A stretch of 20,996 nt of DNA from Pollutibacter sp044353505 (GTDB taxonomy: Bacteria > Bacteroidota > Bacteroidia > Chitinophagales > Chitinophagaceae): assembly GCA_044353505.1 (NCBI GenBank), contig JBILBU010000034.1:1-20996 (forward strand). The letters are read 5' to 3'. Below are positions 7,931-15,281 of the stretch, piece after piece. The notes beneath the pieces were generated by a model. That model saw only the letters and a program-made list of their open reading frames with translations, ran no database searches and was not told where the DNA came from. Each line of letters begins with the position of its first letter. Positions within the stretch are counted from its first letter, which is position 1. The translations under genes and the position numbers were made by a program.

Positions 7931-10438
7931 GTGAAGAGAAAGTCAATTGCAAAAATATTTCGAGGAAAGAAGTTGGTGGTTATTGCTGCTGGACTTCTGT
8001 TTTTTTGTCTCTCAGCGTTGCTCAATGTCGTATATGCAAACTCAACCGACTCAGCTCCTTTGTCTTTTTGGCTTTGGACATTCCTCGGACGACTCCATCC
8101 GTTGATGGTGCATTTCCCTTTAGGCTTGTTGATCTTTGCTGCCGTCCTTGAATTGTTTACCCTTAGGAATTTTAATTCCTCACTGAGACCGGGTATTAAC
8201 CTATTGATTTTGGCGGGTGTTGCAACTTCGGCTTTGTCAGTTGCTTTTGGATTGTTTTTGTCAGAGGATGGTGATTACGGCGAGGAGTTGTTGTTTCTTC
8301 ATCAATGGATTGGTATCGCTACATGCCTGCTCGCTATTGGAACCTGGTTGCGATTGAGGGCTGCAGTGAAAGACAATAGTTTATTCATCATCAAATCTTA
8401 TCGCGTTCTTTTAGTCCTCACCGCCATTGGGGTTTCGGTCGCAGGTCATTATGGTGCCAGCTTAACGCATGGTAAGGATTATCTAAGCAGTACACTGCCT
8501 TGGAATAACAGCATTGAAAATGGTAATGTTGATGGTTCATCTGTTTCTGCTTTGATGGCGAGCAATACAACAACACTAACCCCTAAGCAGGAAGTTGAAC
8601 TCAATGTACAAGTGAGGGCAATTCTTGCGCACAATTGTTATCAATGTCACGGTGAAGAAAAGATCAAAGGAGAATTGCGACTTGATAAAAAAGAATTTGT
8701 TTTTAAAGGGGGTGAAAACGGACCAGTTATCGTTCCGGGCAATTCTAAGGAAAGTGAATTGTATAGAAGAATAACTCTCCCTGTAGGTCATAAAGATGCA
8801 ATGCCTTCAAAGGGAAAAAGATTATCTGCTGCTGACGTTGCAGTAATTGAATTCTGGATTCAGAAAGGTGCACCATGGCCTGATGGTGTTGACAACCAAA
8901 ATCTTTTTAAGATTGCTGAACTGTCACCAAGAAATCCTGATCTCCCAGCCGAAGTAAACGGATTAGCCAATCCAATCGATAGATTTGTTAACCAATATTT
9001 CATCGACAATAAAACAACCTGGCCTGCGGTGGTGGATGACAAGATATTTTTGAGAAGGGTATTTCTTGATATTATTGGTCTACTTCCTACGCCTGTTGAG
9101 CTTAAGTCTTTCATAGAAGATGCTAGGCCTAATAAACGTGAGCTTATGGTAAGGAACCTTCTAAATCGATCCGACCAGTATACTGCGCACTGGATTACAT
9201 TTTGGAATGATGCGTTGAGAAATGATTATACTGGCACAGGATATATCACCGGAGGGAGATTTAATATAACTGATTGGCTATACAATTCAATTAAAACGAA
9301 TAAGCCGTACGATAAGTTTACACAGGAGTTGGTGAGCCCAACTGAGGAATCAAAAGGATTTATTGAAGGGATAAGATGGAGAGGTGCTGTGAATGCAAGT
9401 CAGACCACAGAGATGCAGGCAGCTCAAAATGTTGCACAGGTATTTCTTGGACTAAATTTAAAATGCGCATCCTGTCATAATAGTTTTGTCAGTGATTGGA
9501 AACTGACTGATGCCTATGGCTTTGCAAATATCTTCTCCGACAGTTCTCTTGAAATTAGTCGATGTGATAAACCGACGGGCAAATATACCAGTCCGCGTAT
9601 GCTCTGGAAAGAACTTGGAACCATCGATAGCAGTGCTACTAGAAAAGTAAAAATGTCTCAGCTTGCAGCAAATATCATAAAGCCTGAGAATGGACGATAT
9701 TATAGAACGGTTGTGAATCGCATTTGGGCTCAGTTGATGGGCAGAGGACTTATCGAGCCAGTTGATATCATGGACAATGATCCTTGGAATCAAGACATCC
9801 TTGATTGGTTGGCTTTTAACTTTCAACACAACGGAAAAGACATCAAAGAATTGATCTTTCTCATCACTACTTCAAAAGCCTATCAACTGCCTTCTGTTGG
9901 CTTCAAGGCTCAGAATGAGGTGATGATGCAACAATATGTTTTCAAGGGAGTTGTTCGCAAGAGAATGACTGCCGAGCAATTTGCTGATGCTGCAGGAATC
10001 GTTGTGGGCCCAATATTTCCGGATTCGATCATGATGTACAAACCTAAGTTTGATATGCAATCTGATCCTGCCACACCAATTTTTGCGCGAGCATCTTTTG
10101 TTGCAAACAATAGTTTCCTGACAGCCTTGGGACGGCCAAACCGTGAAAATGTATCTACCAGCAGGGAGTCTCAAGCCAATTTGTTACAGGCACTTGAGCT
10201 GACCAATGGAGAGCGTTTTAATTCCGCGATGAAAAGGGGTGCTGAAAACTGGAAGCAGCAGTACAAGACAAGTGATGCCATCATCAATGAATTGTATTCA
10301 AGGGCATTGGGTCGTGCACCCCAGCCCAAAGAACTTGCTGCTGCTATGAAATTATTGGGAGCAAATCCTTCAGTCGATTCTATTCAGGATCTTTTCTGGG
10401 CCATGTTATTGCTTCCTGAATTTCAAATCATCTATTGA
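7931..10438 (+). CDS. DUF2231 / cytochrome c / DUF1549 / DUF1553 membrane protein
   Basis: An 835-aa protein of the planctomycete-type cytochrome family. It starts at GTG 7931; no ATG lies between it and an in-frame TAA at 7895, and the N-terminus reads as a normal membrane anchor. Order of parts: a membrane segment (~14-36), a DUF2231 membrane module with about four helices (LHPLMVHFPLG opens it, to ~185), a PSCyt1 cytochrome c domain with heme motif CYQCH at 236-240 and a later Met in DAMPSKGK as possible axial ligand, a DUF1549 domain (~345-530) with a second CxxCH, CASCH, at 512-516, then DUF1553 (~575-830), including RTVVNRIWAQLMGRG. The heme domains should face the periplasm. The family is linked to polysaccharide or other polymer degradation, but its reaction is not established. 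It is followed after 23 bases by its usual partner, a DUF1501 protein. Confidence 0.9.
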   Translation: MKRKSIAKIFRGKKLVVIAAGLLFFCLSALLNVVYANSTDSAPLSFWLWTFLGRLHPLMVHFPLGLLIFAAVLELFTLRNFNSSLRPGINLLILAGVATSALSVAFGLFLSEDGDYGEELLFLHQWIGIATCLLAIGTWLRLRAAVKDNSLFIIKSYRVLLVLTAIGVSVAGHYGASLTHGKDYLSSTLPWNNSIENGNVDGSSVSALMASNTTTLTPKQEVELNVQVRAILAHNCYQCHGEEKIKGELRLDKKEFVFKGGENGPVIVPGNSKESELYRRITLPVGHKDAMPSKGKRLSAADVAVIEFWIQKGAPWPDGVDNQNLFKIAELSPRNPDLPAEVNGLANPIDRFVNQYFIDNKTTWPAVVDDKIFLRRVFLDIIGLLPTPVELKSFIEDARPNKRELMVRNLLNRSDQYTAHWITFWNDALRNDYTGTGYITGGRFNITDWLYNSIKTNKPYDKFTQELVSPTEESKGFIEGIRWRGAVNASQTTEMQAAQNVAQVFLGLNLKCASCHNSFVSDWKLTDAYGFANIFSDSSLEISRCDKPTGKYTSPRMLWKELGTIDSSATRKVKMSQLAANIIKPENGRYYRTVVNRIWAQLMGRGLIEPVDIMDNDPWNQDILDWLAFNFQHNGKDIKELIFLITTSKAYQLPSVGFKAQNEVMMQQYVFKGVVRKRMTAEQFADAAGIVVGPIFPDSIMMYKPKFDMQSDPATPIFARASFVANNSFLTALGRPNRENVSTSRESQANLLQALELTNGERFNSAMKRGAENWKQQYKTSDAIINELYSRALGRAPQPKELAAAMKLLGANPSVDSIQDLFWAMLLLPEFQIIY

Positions 10439-10461
10439 TAAATTATTTTAAAGATATCGTT

Positions 10462-11889
10462 ATGGGAAATACTACAGACAGAAGAAAATTTTTGAAAACG
10501 ACGAGTGCAGCTGCCATTGCTGCTCTTGGAGCAGGCGTTCCAATGTCAAGTCTGTTATTGAATTCCTGCAACAGCAATAAAATCAGCAGCACAGCCGATA
10601 CGGTCATCCTGCTTTGGATGGGTGGAGGAATGGCCCACACTGAAACATTTGATCCTAAACGATATACTCCTTTTACCAAAGGCATGCAATCAAATGAAGT
10701 ACTAAGTACATTCAAATCTGTCCCTACTGCATTGGATGGTATTTACTTTTCAGAAGGATTAGAGTCTATAGGCAAGGTGCTTGACAAGGGAACTGCCATC
10801 AGGTCTTATGTAGCAGCTGATTTAGGACATATCCTTCACTCTCGTCACCAATACCACTGGCACACTTGCTATAAGCCACCATTATCTGTTTTGGCCCCGC
10901 ATATTGGTTCATGGATATCCAAGGAACTGGGACCTAAAAATCCTGTAATTCCATCTTTTGTTGATATTGGACAGCGTTTCACTGTTGGCGAGGGCGAAGA
11001 ATTGAAAGCCTTTCATACTGCAGGGTTTTTGGGTAATGAATTTGGACCTTTTCTAATACCGGATCCTTCATCTGGCTTGGAAAGTGTTAGACCCCCTGTT
11101 GGCATGAATGCGAATAGGTTTGAAAAAAGAAATCAGTTGTACAACGACCTTATCAGTCAGGGTGCCGCCGGTGAATTCGGAAGCGATTACCAGAAAGAGT
11201 CGCTCAAGAGATCAATGGAACAAGCTTATATGTTGCTAAATTCTCCTGAGGCAGCAGCGTTTGATTTAAGTAAAGAGCCCAAAGCAAGCTATGATATTTA
11301 CAATACGGGTAAGTTTGGACTTGGCTGCCTGATGGCAAAGCGTCTTACTGAACAAGGGGCGAGATTCATCAGTGTAACCACTGAATATGAGCCTTTCAAA
11401 CAATGGGATACCCATGAAAATGGACATACCACGTTGGCTGAAATGAAAAAGGTAATTGATGCTCCTATCGCTCAATTGATCAAAGACCTTGATGAATCAG
11501 GGCGTCTGGATCGCACCTTAATTATATTGGCTAGTGAGTTCAGCAGAGATATGATGGTTGAAGGAAGACCAGACCTTAAAGTGACGGAGCAGGTGGATCA
11601 GCCCGAGGTTATTGACGATATTAAGAATTATGGTATGCATCGTCACTTTACAGATGGATGCTCCATGCTCATGTTTGGTGGTGGAATTAAGCGGGGCAAT
11701 GTGTTTGGAAAAACAGCAGACGAGAGGCCGTGTAAAACAATTGAAAATCCTATCGTCATCGATCAAGTACATCAGACCATCTACCATGCGTTGGGAATAC
11801 CACCGGACAAGCATTATTTAGTCGAGGAAAGACCATTCTACTCAACTCCTGATGGGTTAGGTAAGCCTGTGATGGAATTGTTTTCATGA
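10462..11889 (+). CDS. Tat-exported DUF1501 protein
   Basis: A 475-aa DUF1501 protein, a family within the alkaline-phosphatase/sulfatase-like superfamily. I start it at ATG 10462 rather than the in-frame TTG at 10435, because a twin-arginine signal follows directly: DRRKFLKT, a hydrophobic helix, then LLNSC. That Cys may be a lipobox, which would make it a Tat lipoprotein. Supporting motifs are TVILLWMGGGMAHTETFDP near the mature N-terminus (metal-site region), FISVTTEY, WDTHENGH, LIILASEFSR and MHRHFTDGCSMLMFGGGIKRG, with HQTIYHALGIPPDKHY near the end. It is translationally close to the DUF1553 cytochrome gene (23-base gap), and this pairing recurs across Planctomycetes, Verrucomicrobia and Bacteroidota. 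Catalytic activity is unproven. Confidence 0.9.
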   Translation: MGNTTDRRKFLKTTSAAAIAALGAGVPMSSLLLNSCNSNKISSTADTVILLWMGGGMAHTETFDPKRYTPFTKGMQSNEVLSTFKSVPTALDGIYFSEGLESIGKVLDKGTAIRSYVAADLGHILHSRHQYHWHTCYKPPLSVLAPHIGSWISKELGPKNPVIPSFVDIGQRFTVGEGEELKAFHTAGFLGNEFGPFLIPDPSSGLESVRPPVGMNANRFEKRNQLYNDLISQGAAGEFGSDYQKESLKRSMEQAYMLLNSPEAAAFDLSKEPKASYDIYNTGKFGLGCLMAKRLTEQGARFISVTTEYEPFKQWDTHENGHTTLAEMKKVIDAPIAQLIKDLDESGRLDRTLIILASEFSRDMMVEGRPDLKVTEQVDQPEVIDDIKNYGMHRHFTDGCSMLMFGGGIKRGNVFGKTADERPCKTIENPIVIDQVHQTIYHALGIPPDKHYLVEERPFYSTPDGLGKPVMELFS

Positions 11890-11897
11890 TGAAAGTT

Positions 11898-11958
11898 TAG
11901 TTGTTGAGGTGTTTAATTGTTGAGGGGTAAACGACTCAACAACCAAACAACTCAACTA
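11898..11958. repeat. Imperfect inverted repeat of TTGTTGAG units
   Basis: The left arm, 11898-11924, opens with TAGTTGTTGAGG and ends with ATTGTTGAG. It pairs with the right arm, 11935-11958 (CTCAACAACC to CTCAACTA), with one three-base bulge and a few mismatches. Further CTCAAC motifs follow at about 11979-11992, and a small AGCC-GAA-GGCT hairpin lies at 11962-11972. It begins nine bases after the DUF1501 stop codon and could act as its transcription end, though a T-tract is only seen near 11993-11998. It looks like a member of a dispersed intergenic repeat family. Confidence 0.65.
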
Positions 11959-12008
11959 GTCAGCCGAAGGCTGGATAGCTCAACTCTCTCAACTTTTTAT
12001 GTTTTGCT

Positions 12009-12038
12009 TTTGGCAATATATTATAATAGTTACCTTTG
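12009..12038 (+). promoter_or_regulatory. Promoter of tRNA-Val(GAC)
   Basis: TTTG (12009-12012), an 18-base spacer and TACCTTTG (12031-12038) fit the Bacteroidetes TTTG-N19-TAnnTTTG consensus. The -7 box ends seven bases before the mature tRNA, so the leader is very short. Confidence 0.75.
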
Positions 12039-12045
12039 CACCCTT

Positions 12046-12123
12046 GGAACATTAGCTCAGTTGGTTTAGAGCACTACTTTGACAGAGTAGGGGTCACTGG
12101 TTCGAGCCCAGTATGTTCCACCA
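12046..12123 (+). tRNA. tRNA-Val (anticodon GAC)
   Basis: The acceptor stem is GGAACAT (12046-12052) with ATGTTCC (12113-12119), and the discriminator is A12120. The CCA tail is encoded at 12121-12123. The anticodon stem is CTACT with AGTAG, enclosing TTGACAG; the anticodon GAC is at 12081-12083. The T stem is ACTGG with CCAGT around TTCGAGC. It decodes valine GUC/GUU codons. In contrast, the tRNA-Val(UAC) in this window has no encoded CCA. No terminator follows before clpS, 36 bases downstream. Confidence 0.97.
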
Positions 12124-12159
12124 ACTTTTAATTCCTGTAAATTTAATCTGCCCAGCAGG

Positions 12160-12450
12160 ATGAAAACAAATCCACGACATAAAGAAGAGCAAGAAACGGA
12201 TGTACTTGATAGCAATGGGTATATGCTTATTGTCTGGAATGATGAGGTTAACACATTCGACTGGGTAATTAAAACCTTGGTAGAGGTCTGTAGGCACGAG
12301 CCAGAGCAGGCTGAACAATGTGCAATCCTCATTCACTACAAGGGAAAGACAGATGTCAAACGGGGTGCTTATGAAGAGCTTAAAACCATGTGCGAAGCCA
12401 TCATCGACAGGGGAATAGGAGCTACAGTTGAAGAATTAAAGGGAATATGA
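12160..12450 (+). CDS. clpS: ATP-dependent Clp protease adaptor ClpS
   Basis: A 96-aa adaptor that binds proteins with destabilising N-terminal residues and delivers them to the ClpAP/ClpC-type protease (the N-end rule pathway), in the cytoplasm. The core signature LIVWNDEVNTFDWVI (residues 23-37) carries the conserved Asn27-Asp28 that grips the substrate alpha-amino group. It is followed by EQAEQCAILIHYKGKTDVKRG (written here as one conserved block ~52-68), with His59 of the binding pocket. The length is typical, and the first ~20 residues are the usual flexible tail. The gene starts 36 bases after tRNA-Val(GAC), with no terminator or clear promoter between, so co-transcription is likely. 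Its stop codon overlaps the next start (ATGA). Confidence 0.93.
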   Translation: MKTNPRHKEEQETDVLDSNGYMLIVWNDEVNTFDWVIKTLVEVCRHEPEQAEQCAILIHYKGKTDVKRGAYEELKTMCEAIIDRGIGATVEELKGI

Positions 12451-12809
12451 AGTTTATCAATCCAAAATCTCTGGTTGCCCTTTTTTTGGTGATTATTGTC
12501 CTTATTGCTTCTCTTTCTTATATGAGCTATAATGTCGTCAGTAATGTTCCCCTCGCCAAATCTCCAGCAGAAATCATCGATAGCTTAAAAAATGAGTTGA
12601 AACAAAAGGAGCTAATGATTCTCAGTCTTCAGAAAAACGGCAAAGCTCCTGCTGGAGTTAATTCTGGCTTGCCTAGAACACAAAGTCCTCAACCAAGTAT
12701 TTTTAAAAGTGCATCTGTTAGAAAAGATCAACCCAAAATGATCAGGGCTAAAGAACCAATCAGCAGTGTTTCAACCGACACAACTAAACCCGTTTTTGTA
12801 GGCTTTTAA
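12447..12809 (+). CDS. Single-pass membrane protein of unknown function
   Basis: I do not recognise a family in this 120-aa protein. It has a short basic N-terminus (MKFINPK), one hydrophobic helix at about residues 8-31, and a short predicted helical/coiled-coil stretch, AEIIDSLKNELKQKELMILSLQ (~41-62). The tail is low-complexity, rich in Ser, Pro and Lys, and probably disordered. The lack of a cleavage motif suggests an uncleaved anchor with a periplasmic tail. Its ATG overlaps the clpS stop codon (ATGA), so translation is probably coupled to clpS. Whether it shares a function with ClpS cannot be told. Confidence 0.75.
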   Translation: MKFINPKSLVALFLVIIVLIASLSYMSYNVVSNVPLAKSPAEIIDSLKNELKQKELMILSLQKNGKAPAGVNSGLPRTQSPQPSIFKSASVRKDQPKMIRAKEPISSVSTDTTKPVFVGF

Positions 12810-12909
12810 TTTTTTTAAACACAACCAAATTAATATTCGTTGAGGTGAAGCATTGCCTCAATATGTAATTATTATAGAATCATCACTAAGCATATTATGT
12901 GGCAGCGCT

Positions 12910-14277
12910 TTAAAATAGTAGAGCTGAACTTGGATGTGTTGCTGCTTGCTTCATGACTAATGAGCGAATGTATTCGTTGGATGCGGATGGTTCTAGCATT
13001 GTGATCAAATCGTTTTTGTCTAACTCACTCATTGCAGCAGAAATAAACCCTGTTGCTAAAAAATCATTTTTGCCAATCATTACACAGCTCGATTCATTTG
13101 GGGTTCTGCCCGCACCAAATACAGCTATCGTAGGGGAGTGGTTTATTAATTCTTTAATGGCAGCGGCTACTTTTTTATTATACGCTGAAGTGTTTTCGGT
13201 GTGTTGGCAAATTCCTTCACAAAAAGATTCTTCAAGGCCTAGACAGGTTGCAGACTCATCTTGAAGAAAGCACATTTTGGGACATAGTTTATGTGTTCTT
13301 GCAAGTTTGTTAAGCATTCTCGTTCCATCAATAAGCAGAGGAAATGTTGCATGCATCTGAATCTGCTTTTTCTTCTTTGCAATTCCTAGTCTGGTTATGC
13401 CTTTCATGTCTACATAGCTGCATATCCCAAATCGATTTTCAAACTTTTTTTGTGACCGATTGAAGGCAGGCCAAAGTCTCTTGATTTCAATACTCTCCAG
13501 TACACTCATCATCAATTCATTTCCACATTCTTTAAAGCTAACCCTGCTCACTGCCCTTAATAGTTCCTGCTTCCTTGAGCTCACATCATTGTTTGAGAAG
13601 TGACTGGTAACGCGCTTCTTTAATCTTTTGGCTTTGCCAACATAGATGATCTTTCCTTTCTTGTCGTGGAAATAATATATGCCCGGAGTATTGGGCATGT
13701 TGTTGAGGTCTTTTTCGGAAAGGTGCATCGGAAGGTAGCTGTCTCCACTTCCTTTTTTGAGCATGCTTTCAACATGCTTCGCCCTGTCATTGTCCAATAG
13801 TCGTTGAAACAATACAGCTGTTGCTTCTGCGTCACCCATTGCTCTGTGGCGAGATTCTATTTCGATGCCGAGCGAGCGACAAAGATGGCCCAGACTATAC
13901 TTGGGAAGGTCCTGAAAGATTTTTCTACTCAGCCTGACAGTACAGAGTTTTCTCGACTGGAGTTTAAATCCGTGTTGTGCAAGCTGATGGGATATAAAGG
14001 AGAAGTCGAAGTTTACATTGTGGGCAACAAAAATCTTATCCTGCAACAATTCAAATACTTCCTTCGCCACCTGTCCAAATATGGGGGCGTCTTTTACGAG
14101 GTTATCAGAAATTCCTGTTAGCTTTTCTATGAATATGGGAATCGGCCGCATCGGATTAACCAACGTAGTGTAGCGGTGGATAATCTCCTTCCCTTCGCTA
14201 ATGAGTATAGCGATTTCAGTAATGCTTCCTGTACCAGCATTTCCCCCTGTGGTTTCAATATCTACGATTGCATACAT
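12910..14277 (-). CDS. DnaQ-like exonuclease / GIY-YIG endonuclease fusion
   Basis: A 455-aa nuclease fusion. Residues 1-~165 form a DEDDh 3'-5' exonuclease domain, as in DNA polymerase III epsilon: Asp6 and Glu8 in IVDIETTG, Asp91 in NVNFDFSF, His144 and Asp149 in RHRAMGDAEAT. Residues ~195-280 form a UvrC/Cho-type GIY-YIG nuclease domain: GIYYFHDKKGKIIYVGKA, Arg219, Glu261 in VLESIEIK and Asn273. The C-terminal ~175 residues carry Cys332, 336, 345, 353 and 357; the last three, with 332, match the spacing of the UvrC iron-sulfur cysteines. A role in DNA repair or excision is likely but unproven. The gene is monocistronic or precedes nothing on its strand, and a -7 box (14298-14305) lies just upstream of the ATG. 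Confidence 0.9.
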   Translation of the reverse strand: MYAIVDIETTGGNAGTGSITEIAILISEGKEIIHRYTTLVNPMRPIPIFIEKLTGISDNLVKDAPIFGQVAKEVFELLQDKIFVAHNVNFDFSFISHQLAQHGFKLQSRKLCTVRLSRKIFQDLPKYSLGHLCRSLGIEIESRHRAMGDAEATAVLFQRLLDNDRAKHVESMLKKGSGDSYLPMHLSEKDLNNMPNTPGIYYFHDKKGKIIYVGKAKRLKKRVTSHFSNNDVSSRKQELLRAVSRVSFKECGNELMMSVLESIEIKRLWPAFNRSQKKFENRFGICSYVDMKGITRLGIAKKKKQIQMHATFPLLIDGTRMLNKLARTHKLCPKMCFLQDESATCLGLEESFCEGICQHTENTSAYNKKVAAAIKELINHSPTIAVFGAGRTPNESSCVMIGKNDFLATGFISAAMSELDKNDLITMLEPSASNEYIRSLVMKQAATHPSSALLF

Positions 14278-14297
14278 GCCGCTAACGAATGATTATG

Positions 14298-14305
14298 CAA
14301 AACTA
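14298..14305 (-). promoter_or_regulatory. -7 element for the exonuclease/GIY-YIG gene
   Basis: On the minus strand TAGTTTTG fits TAnnTTTG and lies about 20 bases before the ATG at 14277. No TTTG is found at the right distance, so the -33 box is weak. TTATGCAAAA occurs twice nearby (14293-14302 and 14332-14341). Confidence 0.45.
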
Positions 14306-14344
14306 ACTAGATAATTTCGCAGCCGACACAGTTATGCAAAAAAA

Positions 14345-14779
14345 TTAACTTAAATGAAGATTGAAGTGTTGTTCCATTTCCAGCTCAAGCTCTCTTCTTG
14401 TTATTTTTTTGCAGGGCTTGTTCTCTAGCCACACTCCGTTAAGCAGCTTGTTTTTTTGTATGGCATGTTGAAGCTCGAAGCGTGTTTCTCCTGAACCCAA
14501 AATCAAGATGGCATTTGCATTTTTGATTTCAGAAGCAACTTTTTTGACAAACTGTTGAAGCTGATTATTGGCTTTTGCCTGTATTCTTTTTTCTGGTGCA
14601 AGGCTAATTCCAAGCATTCCAGTTTTGTTTGTTTTTTCCCCCTCAAATCGTTCGTGGGATATAACATCTGATGCAATCTCTAAGTAGGCTGCTGAACTAA
14701 CTGACCCAGACTTCAAAATCATGGCATGTCTGCGATCGATCCATACTGCATAGCGATAATGGTTATTTGATTTTTTCAT
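14345..14779 (-). CDS. eRF1-domain-3-like small protein
   Basis: A 144-aa cytoplasmic protein. It opens with YRYAVWIDRRHAMILKSG and later has a NAILILGSGETRFELQHAI block, followed by KKITRRELELEMEQHF near the end. This arrangement (an AVWID strand at the start; ILILG-G-ES/T-like then a basic helix and a final Q/R-x-HF) matches my memory of bacterial proteins related to domain 3 of eRF1/Pelota, often labelled 'translational machinery protein'. No database check was possible, so the assignment is moderate. A ribosome-associated role would be an inference from the family name only. It sits on the same strand as the exonuclease fusion (67 bases apart) but the latter has its own -7 box. Confidence 0.68.
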   Translation of the reverse strand: MKKSNNHYRYAVWIDRRHAMILKSGSVSSAAYLEIASDVISHERFEGEKTNKTGMLGISLAPEKRIQAKANNQLQQFVKKVASEIKNANAILILGSGETRFELQHAIQKNKLLNGVWLENKPCKKITRRELELEMEQHFNLHLS

Positions 14780-15022
14780 ATAAGTGTTTGTTTATCAATT
14801 GTGTAAGTGTTCGTAAGCAATTTTACTGACCATTTTTTCGATTTACTATGTTTATGCTCATTTTACAGACTGAACTCGGTCATCTTGCTGCTTGACTGTG
14901 AATAACTATCCTTGTTTTTGTTTAATTTTAACATTAAATTGTAAATTGGAATTGGATAAATAATTTGGAGTTCCATCCTGTTTATTGAACCATTTTTCTC
15001 AACAAGACAATTTCATTTGAAC
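14780..15022. other. Intergenic region upstream of the microprotein
   Basis: This stretch lies between the divergent eRF1-like gene and the 39-aa ORF. It is AT-rich. A possible promoter for the 39-aa ORF is TTTG (14917-14920), 21 bases, then TAAATTGG (14942-14949), one mismatch from TAnnTTTG. I see no RNA gene or other reading frame. Confidence 0.4.
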
Positions 15023-15142
15023 ATGAAAATAAACTTTATGAAAGCGTTTTTGTCTTCACCAAAGTCATCAACACTCAAGATTGCATTGGCTGTGATTGCC
15101 ATTTATGCGCTTATCGCATTGGTCACATACCTCGTTTGGTAA
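15023..15142 (+). CDS. Probable 39-aa single-pass membrane microprotein
   Basis: ATG 15023 opens a 39-codon frame ending in TAA at 15140-15142. The translation begins MKINFMKAFLSSPKSS and continues as TLKIALAVIAIYALIALVTY and LVW. It has a short positively charged N-terminus followed by one hydrophobic helix of about 20 residues that runs almost to the C-terminus. This looks like a real membrane microprotein rather than chance, because random AT-rich DNA rarely gives a clean helix with a basic flank. A candidate promoter lies upstream at about 14917-14949. The ORF is on the same strand as valS, 139 bases before it. No family is recognised. Confidence 0.55.
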   Translation: MKINFMKAFLSSPKSSTLKIALAVIAIYALIALVTYLVW

Positions 15143-15250
15143 ACCTGCTTTCTTTGTAGTGTTCTTAATCTACCTCACAGGTTGTACTATTTCTTTGTGC
15201 CTACCCAATCATAAACTCCCCACCAAGTCATTAAACTCTTAGTTTCTCGC

Positions 15251-15258
15251 TACCTTCG
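15251..15258 (+). promoter_or_regulatory. Possible -7 element of valS
   Basis: TACCTTCG differs at one position from TAnnTTTG and lies 23 bases before the valS ATG, a normal distance in this genome. No clear -33 TTTG is seen. Aminoacyl-tRNA synthetase genes often use leader control, but the leader here is too short for a T-box. Confidence 0.4.
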
Positions 15259-15281
15259 TAGCCCAAAACCAGACTATAAGA

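Noticed and set aside
12840..12861. TTGAGG/CCTCAA hairpin as terminator of the small membrane protein gene
   Set aside because: The stem is only six base pairs and is not followed by a T-tract.
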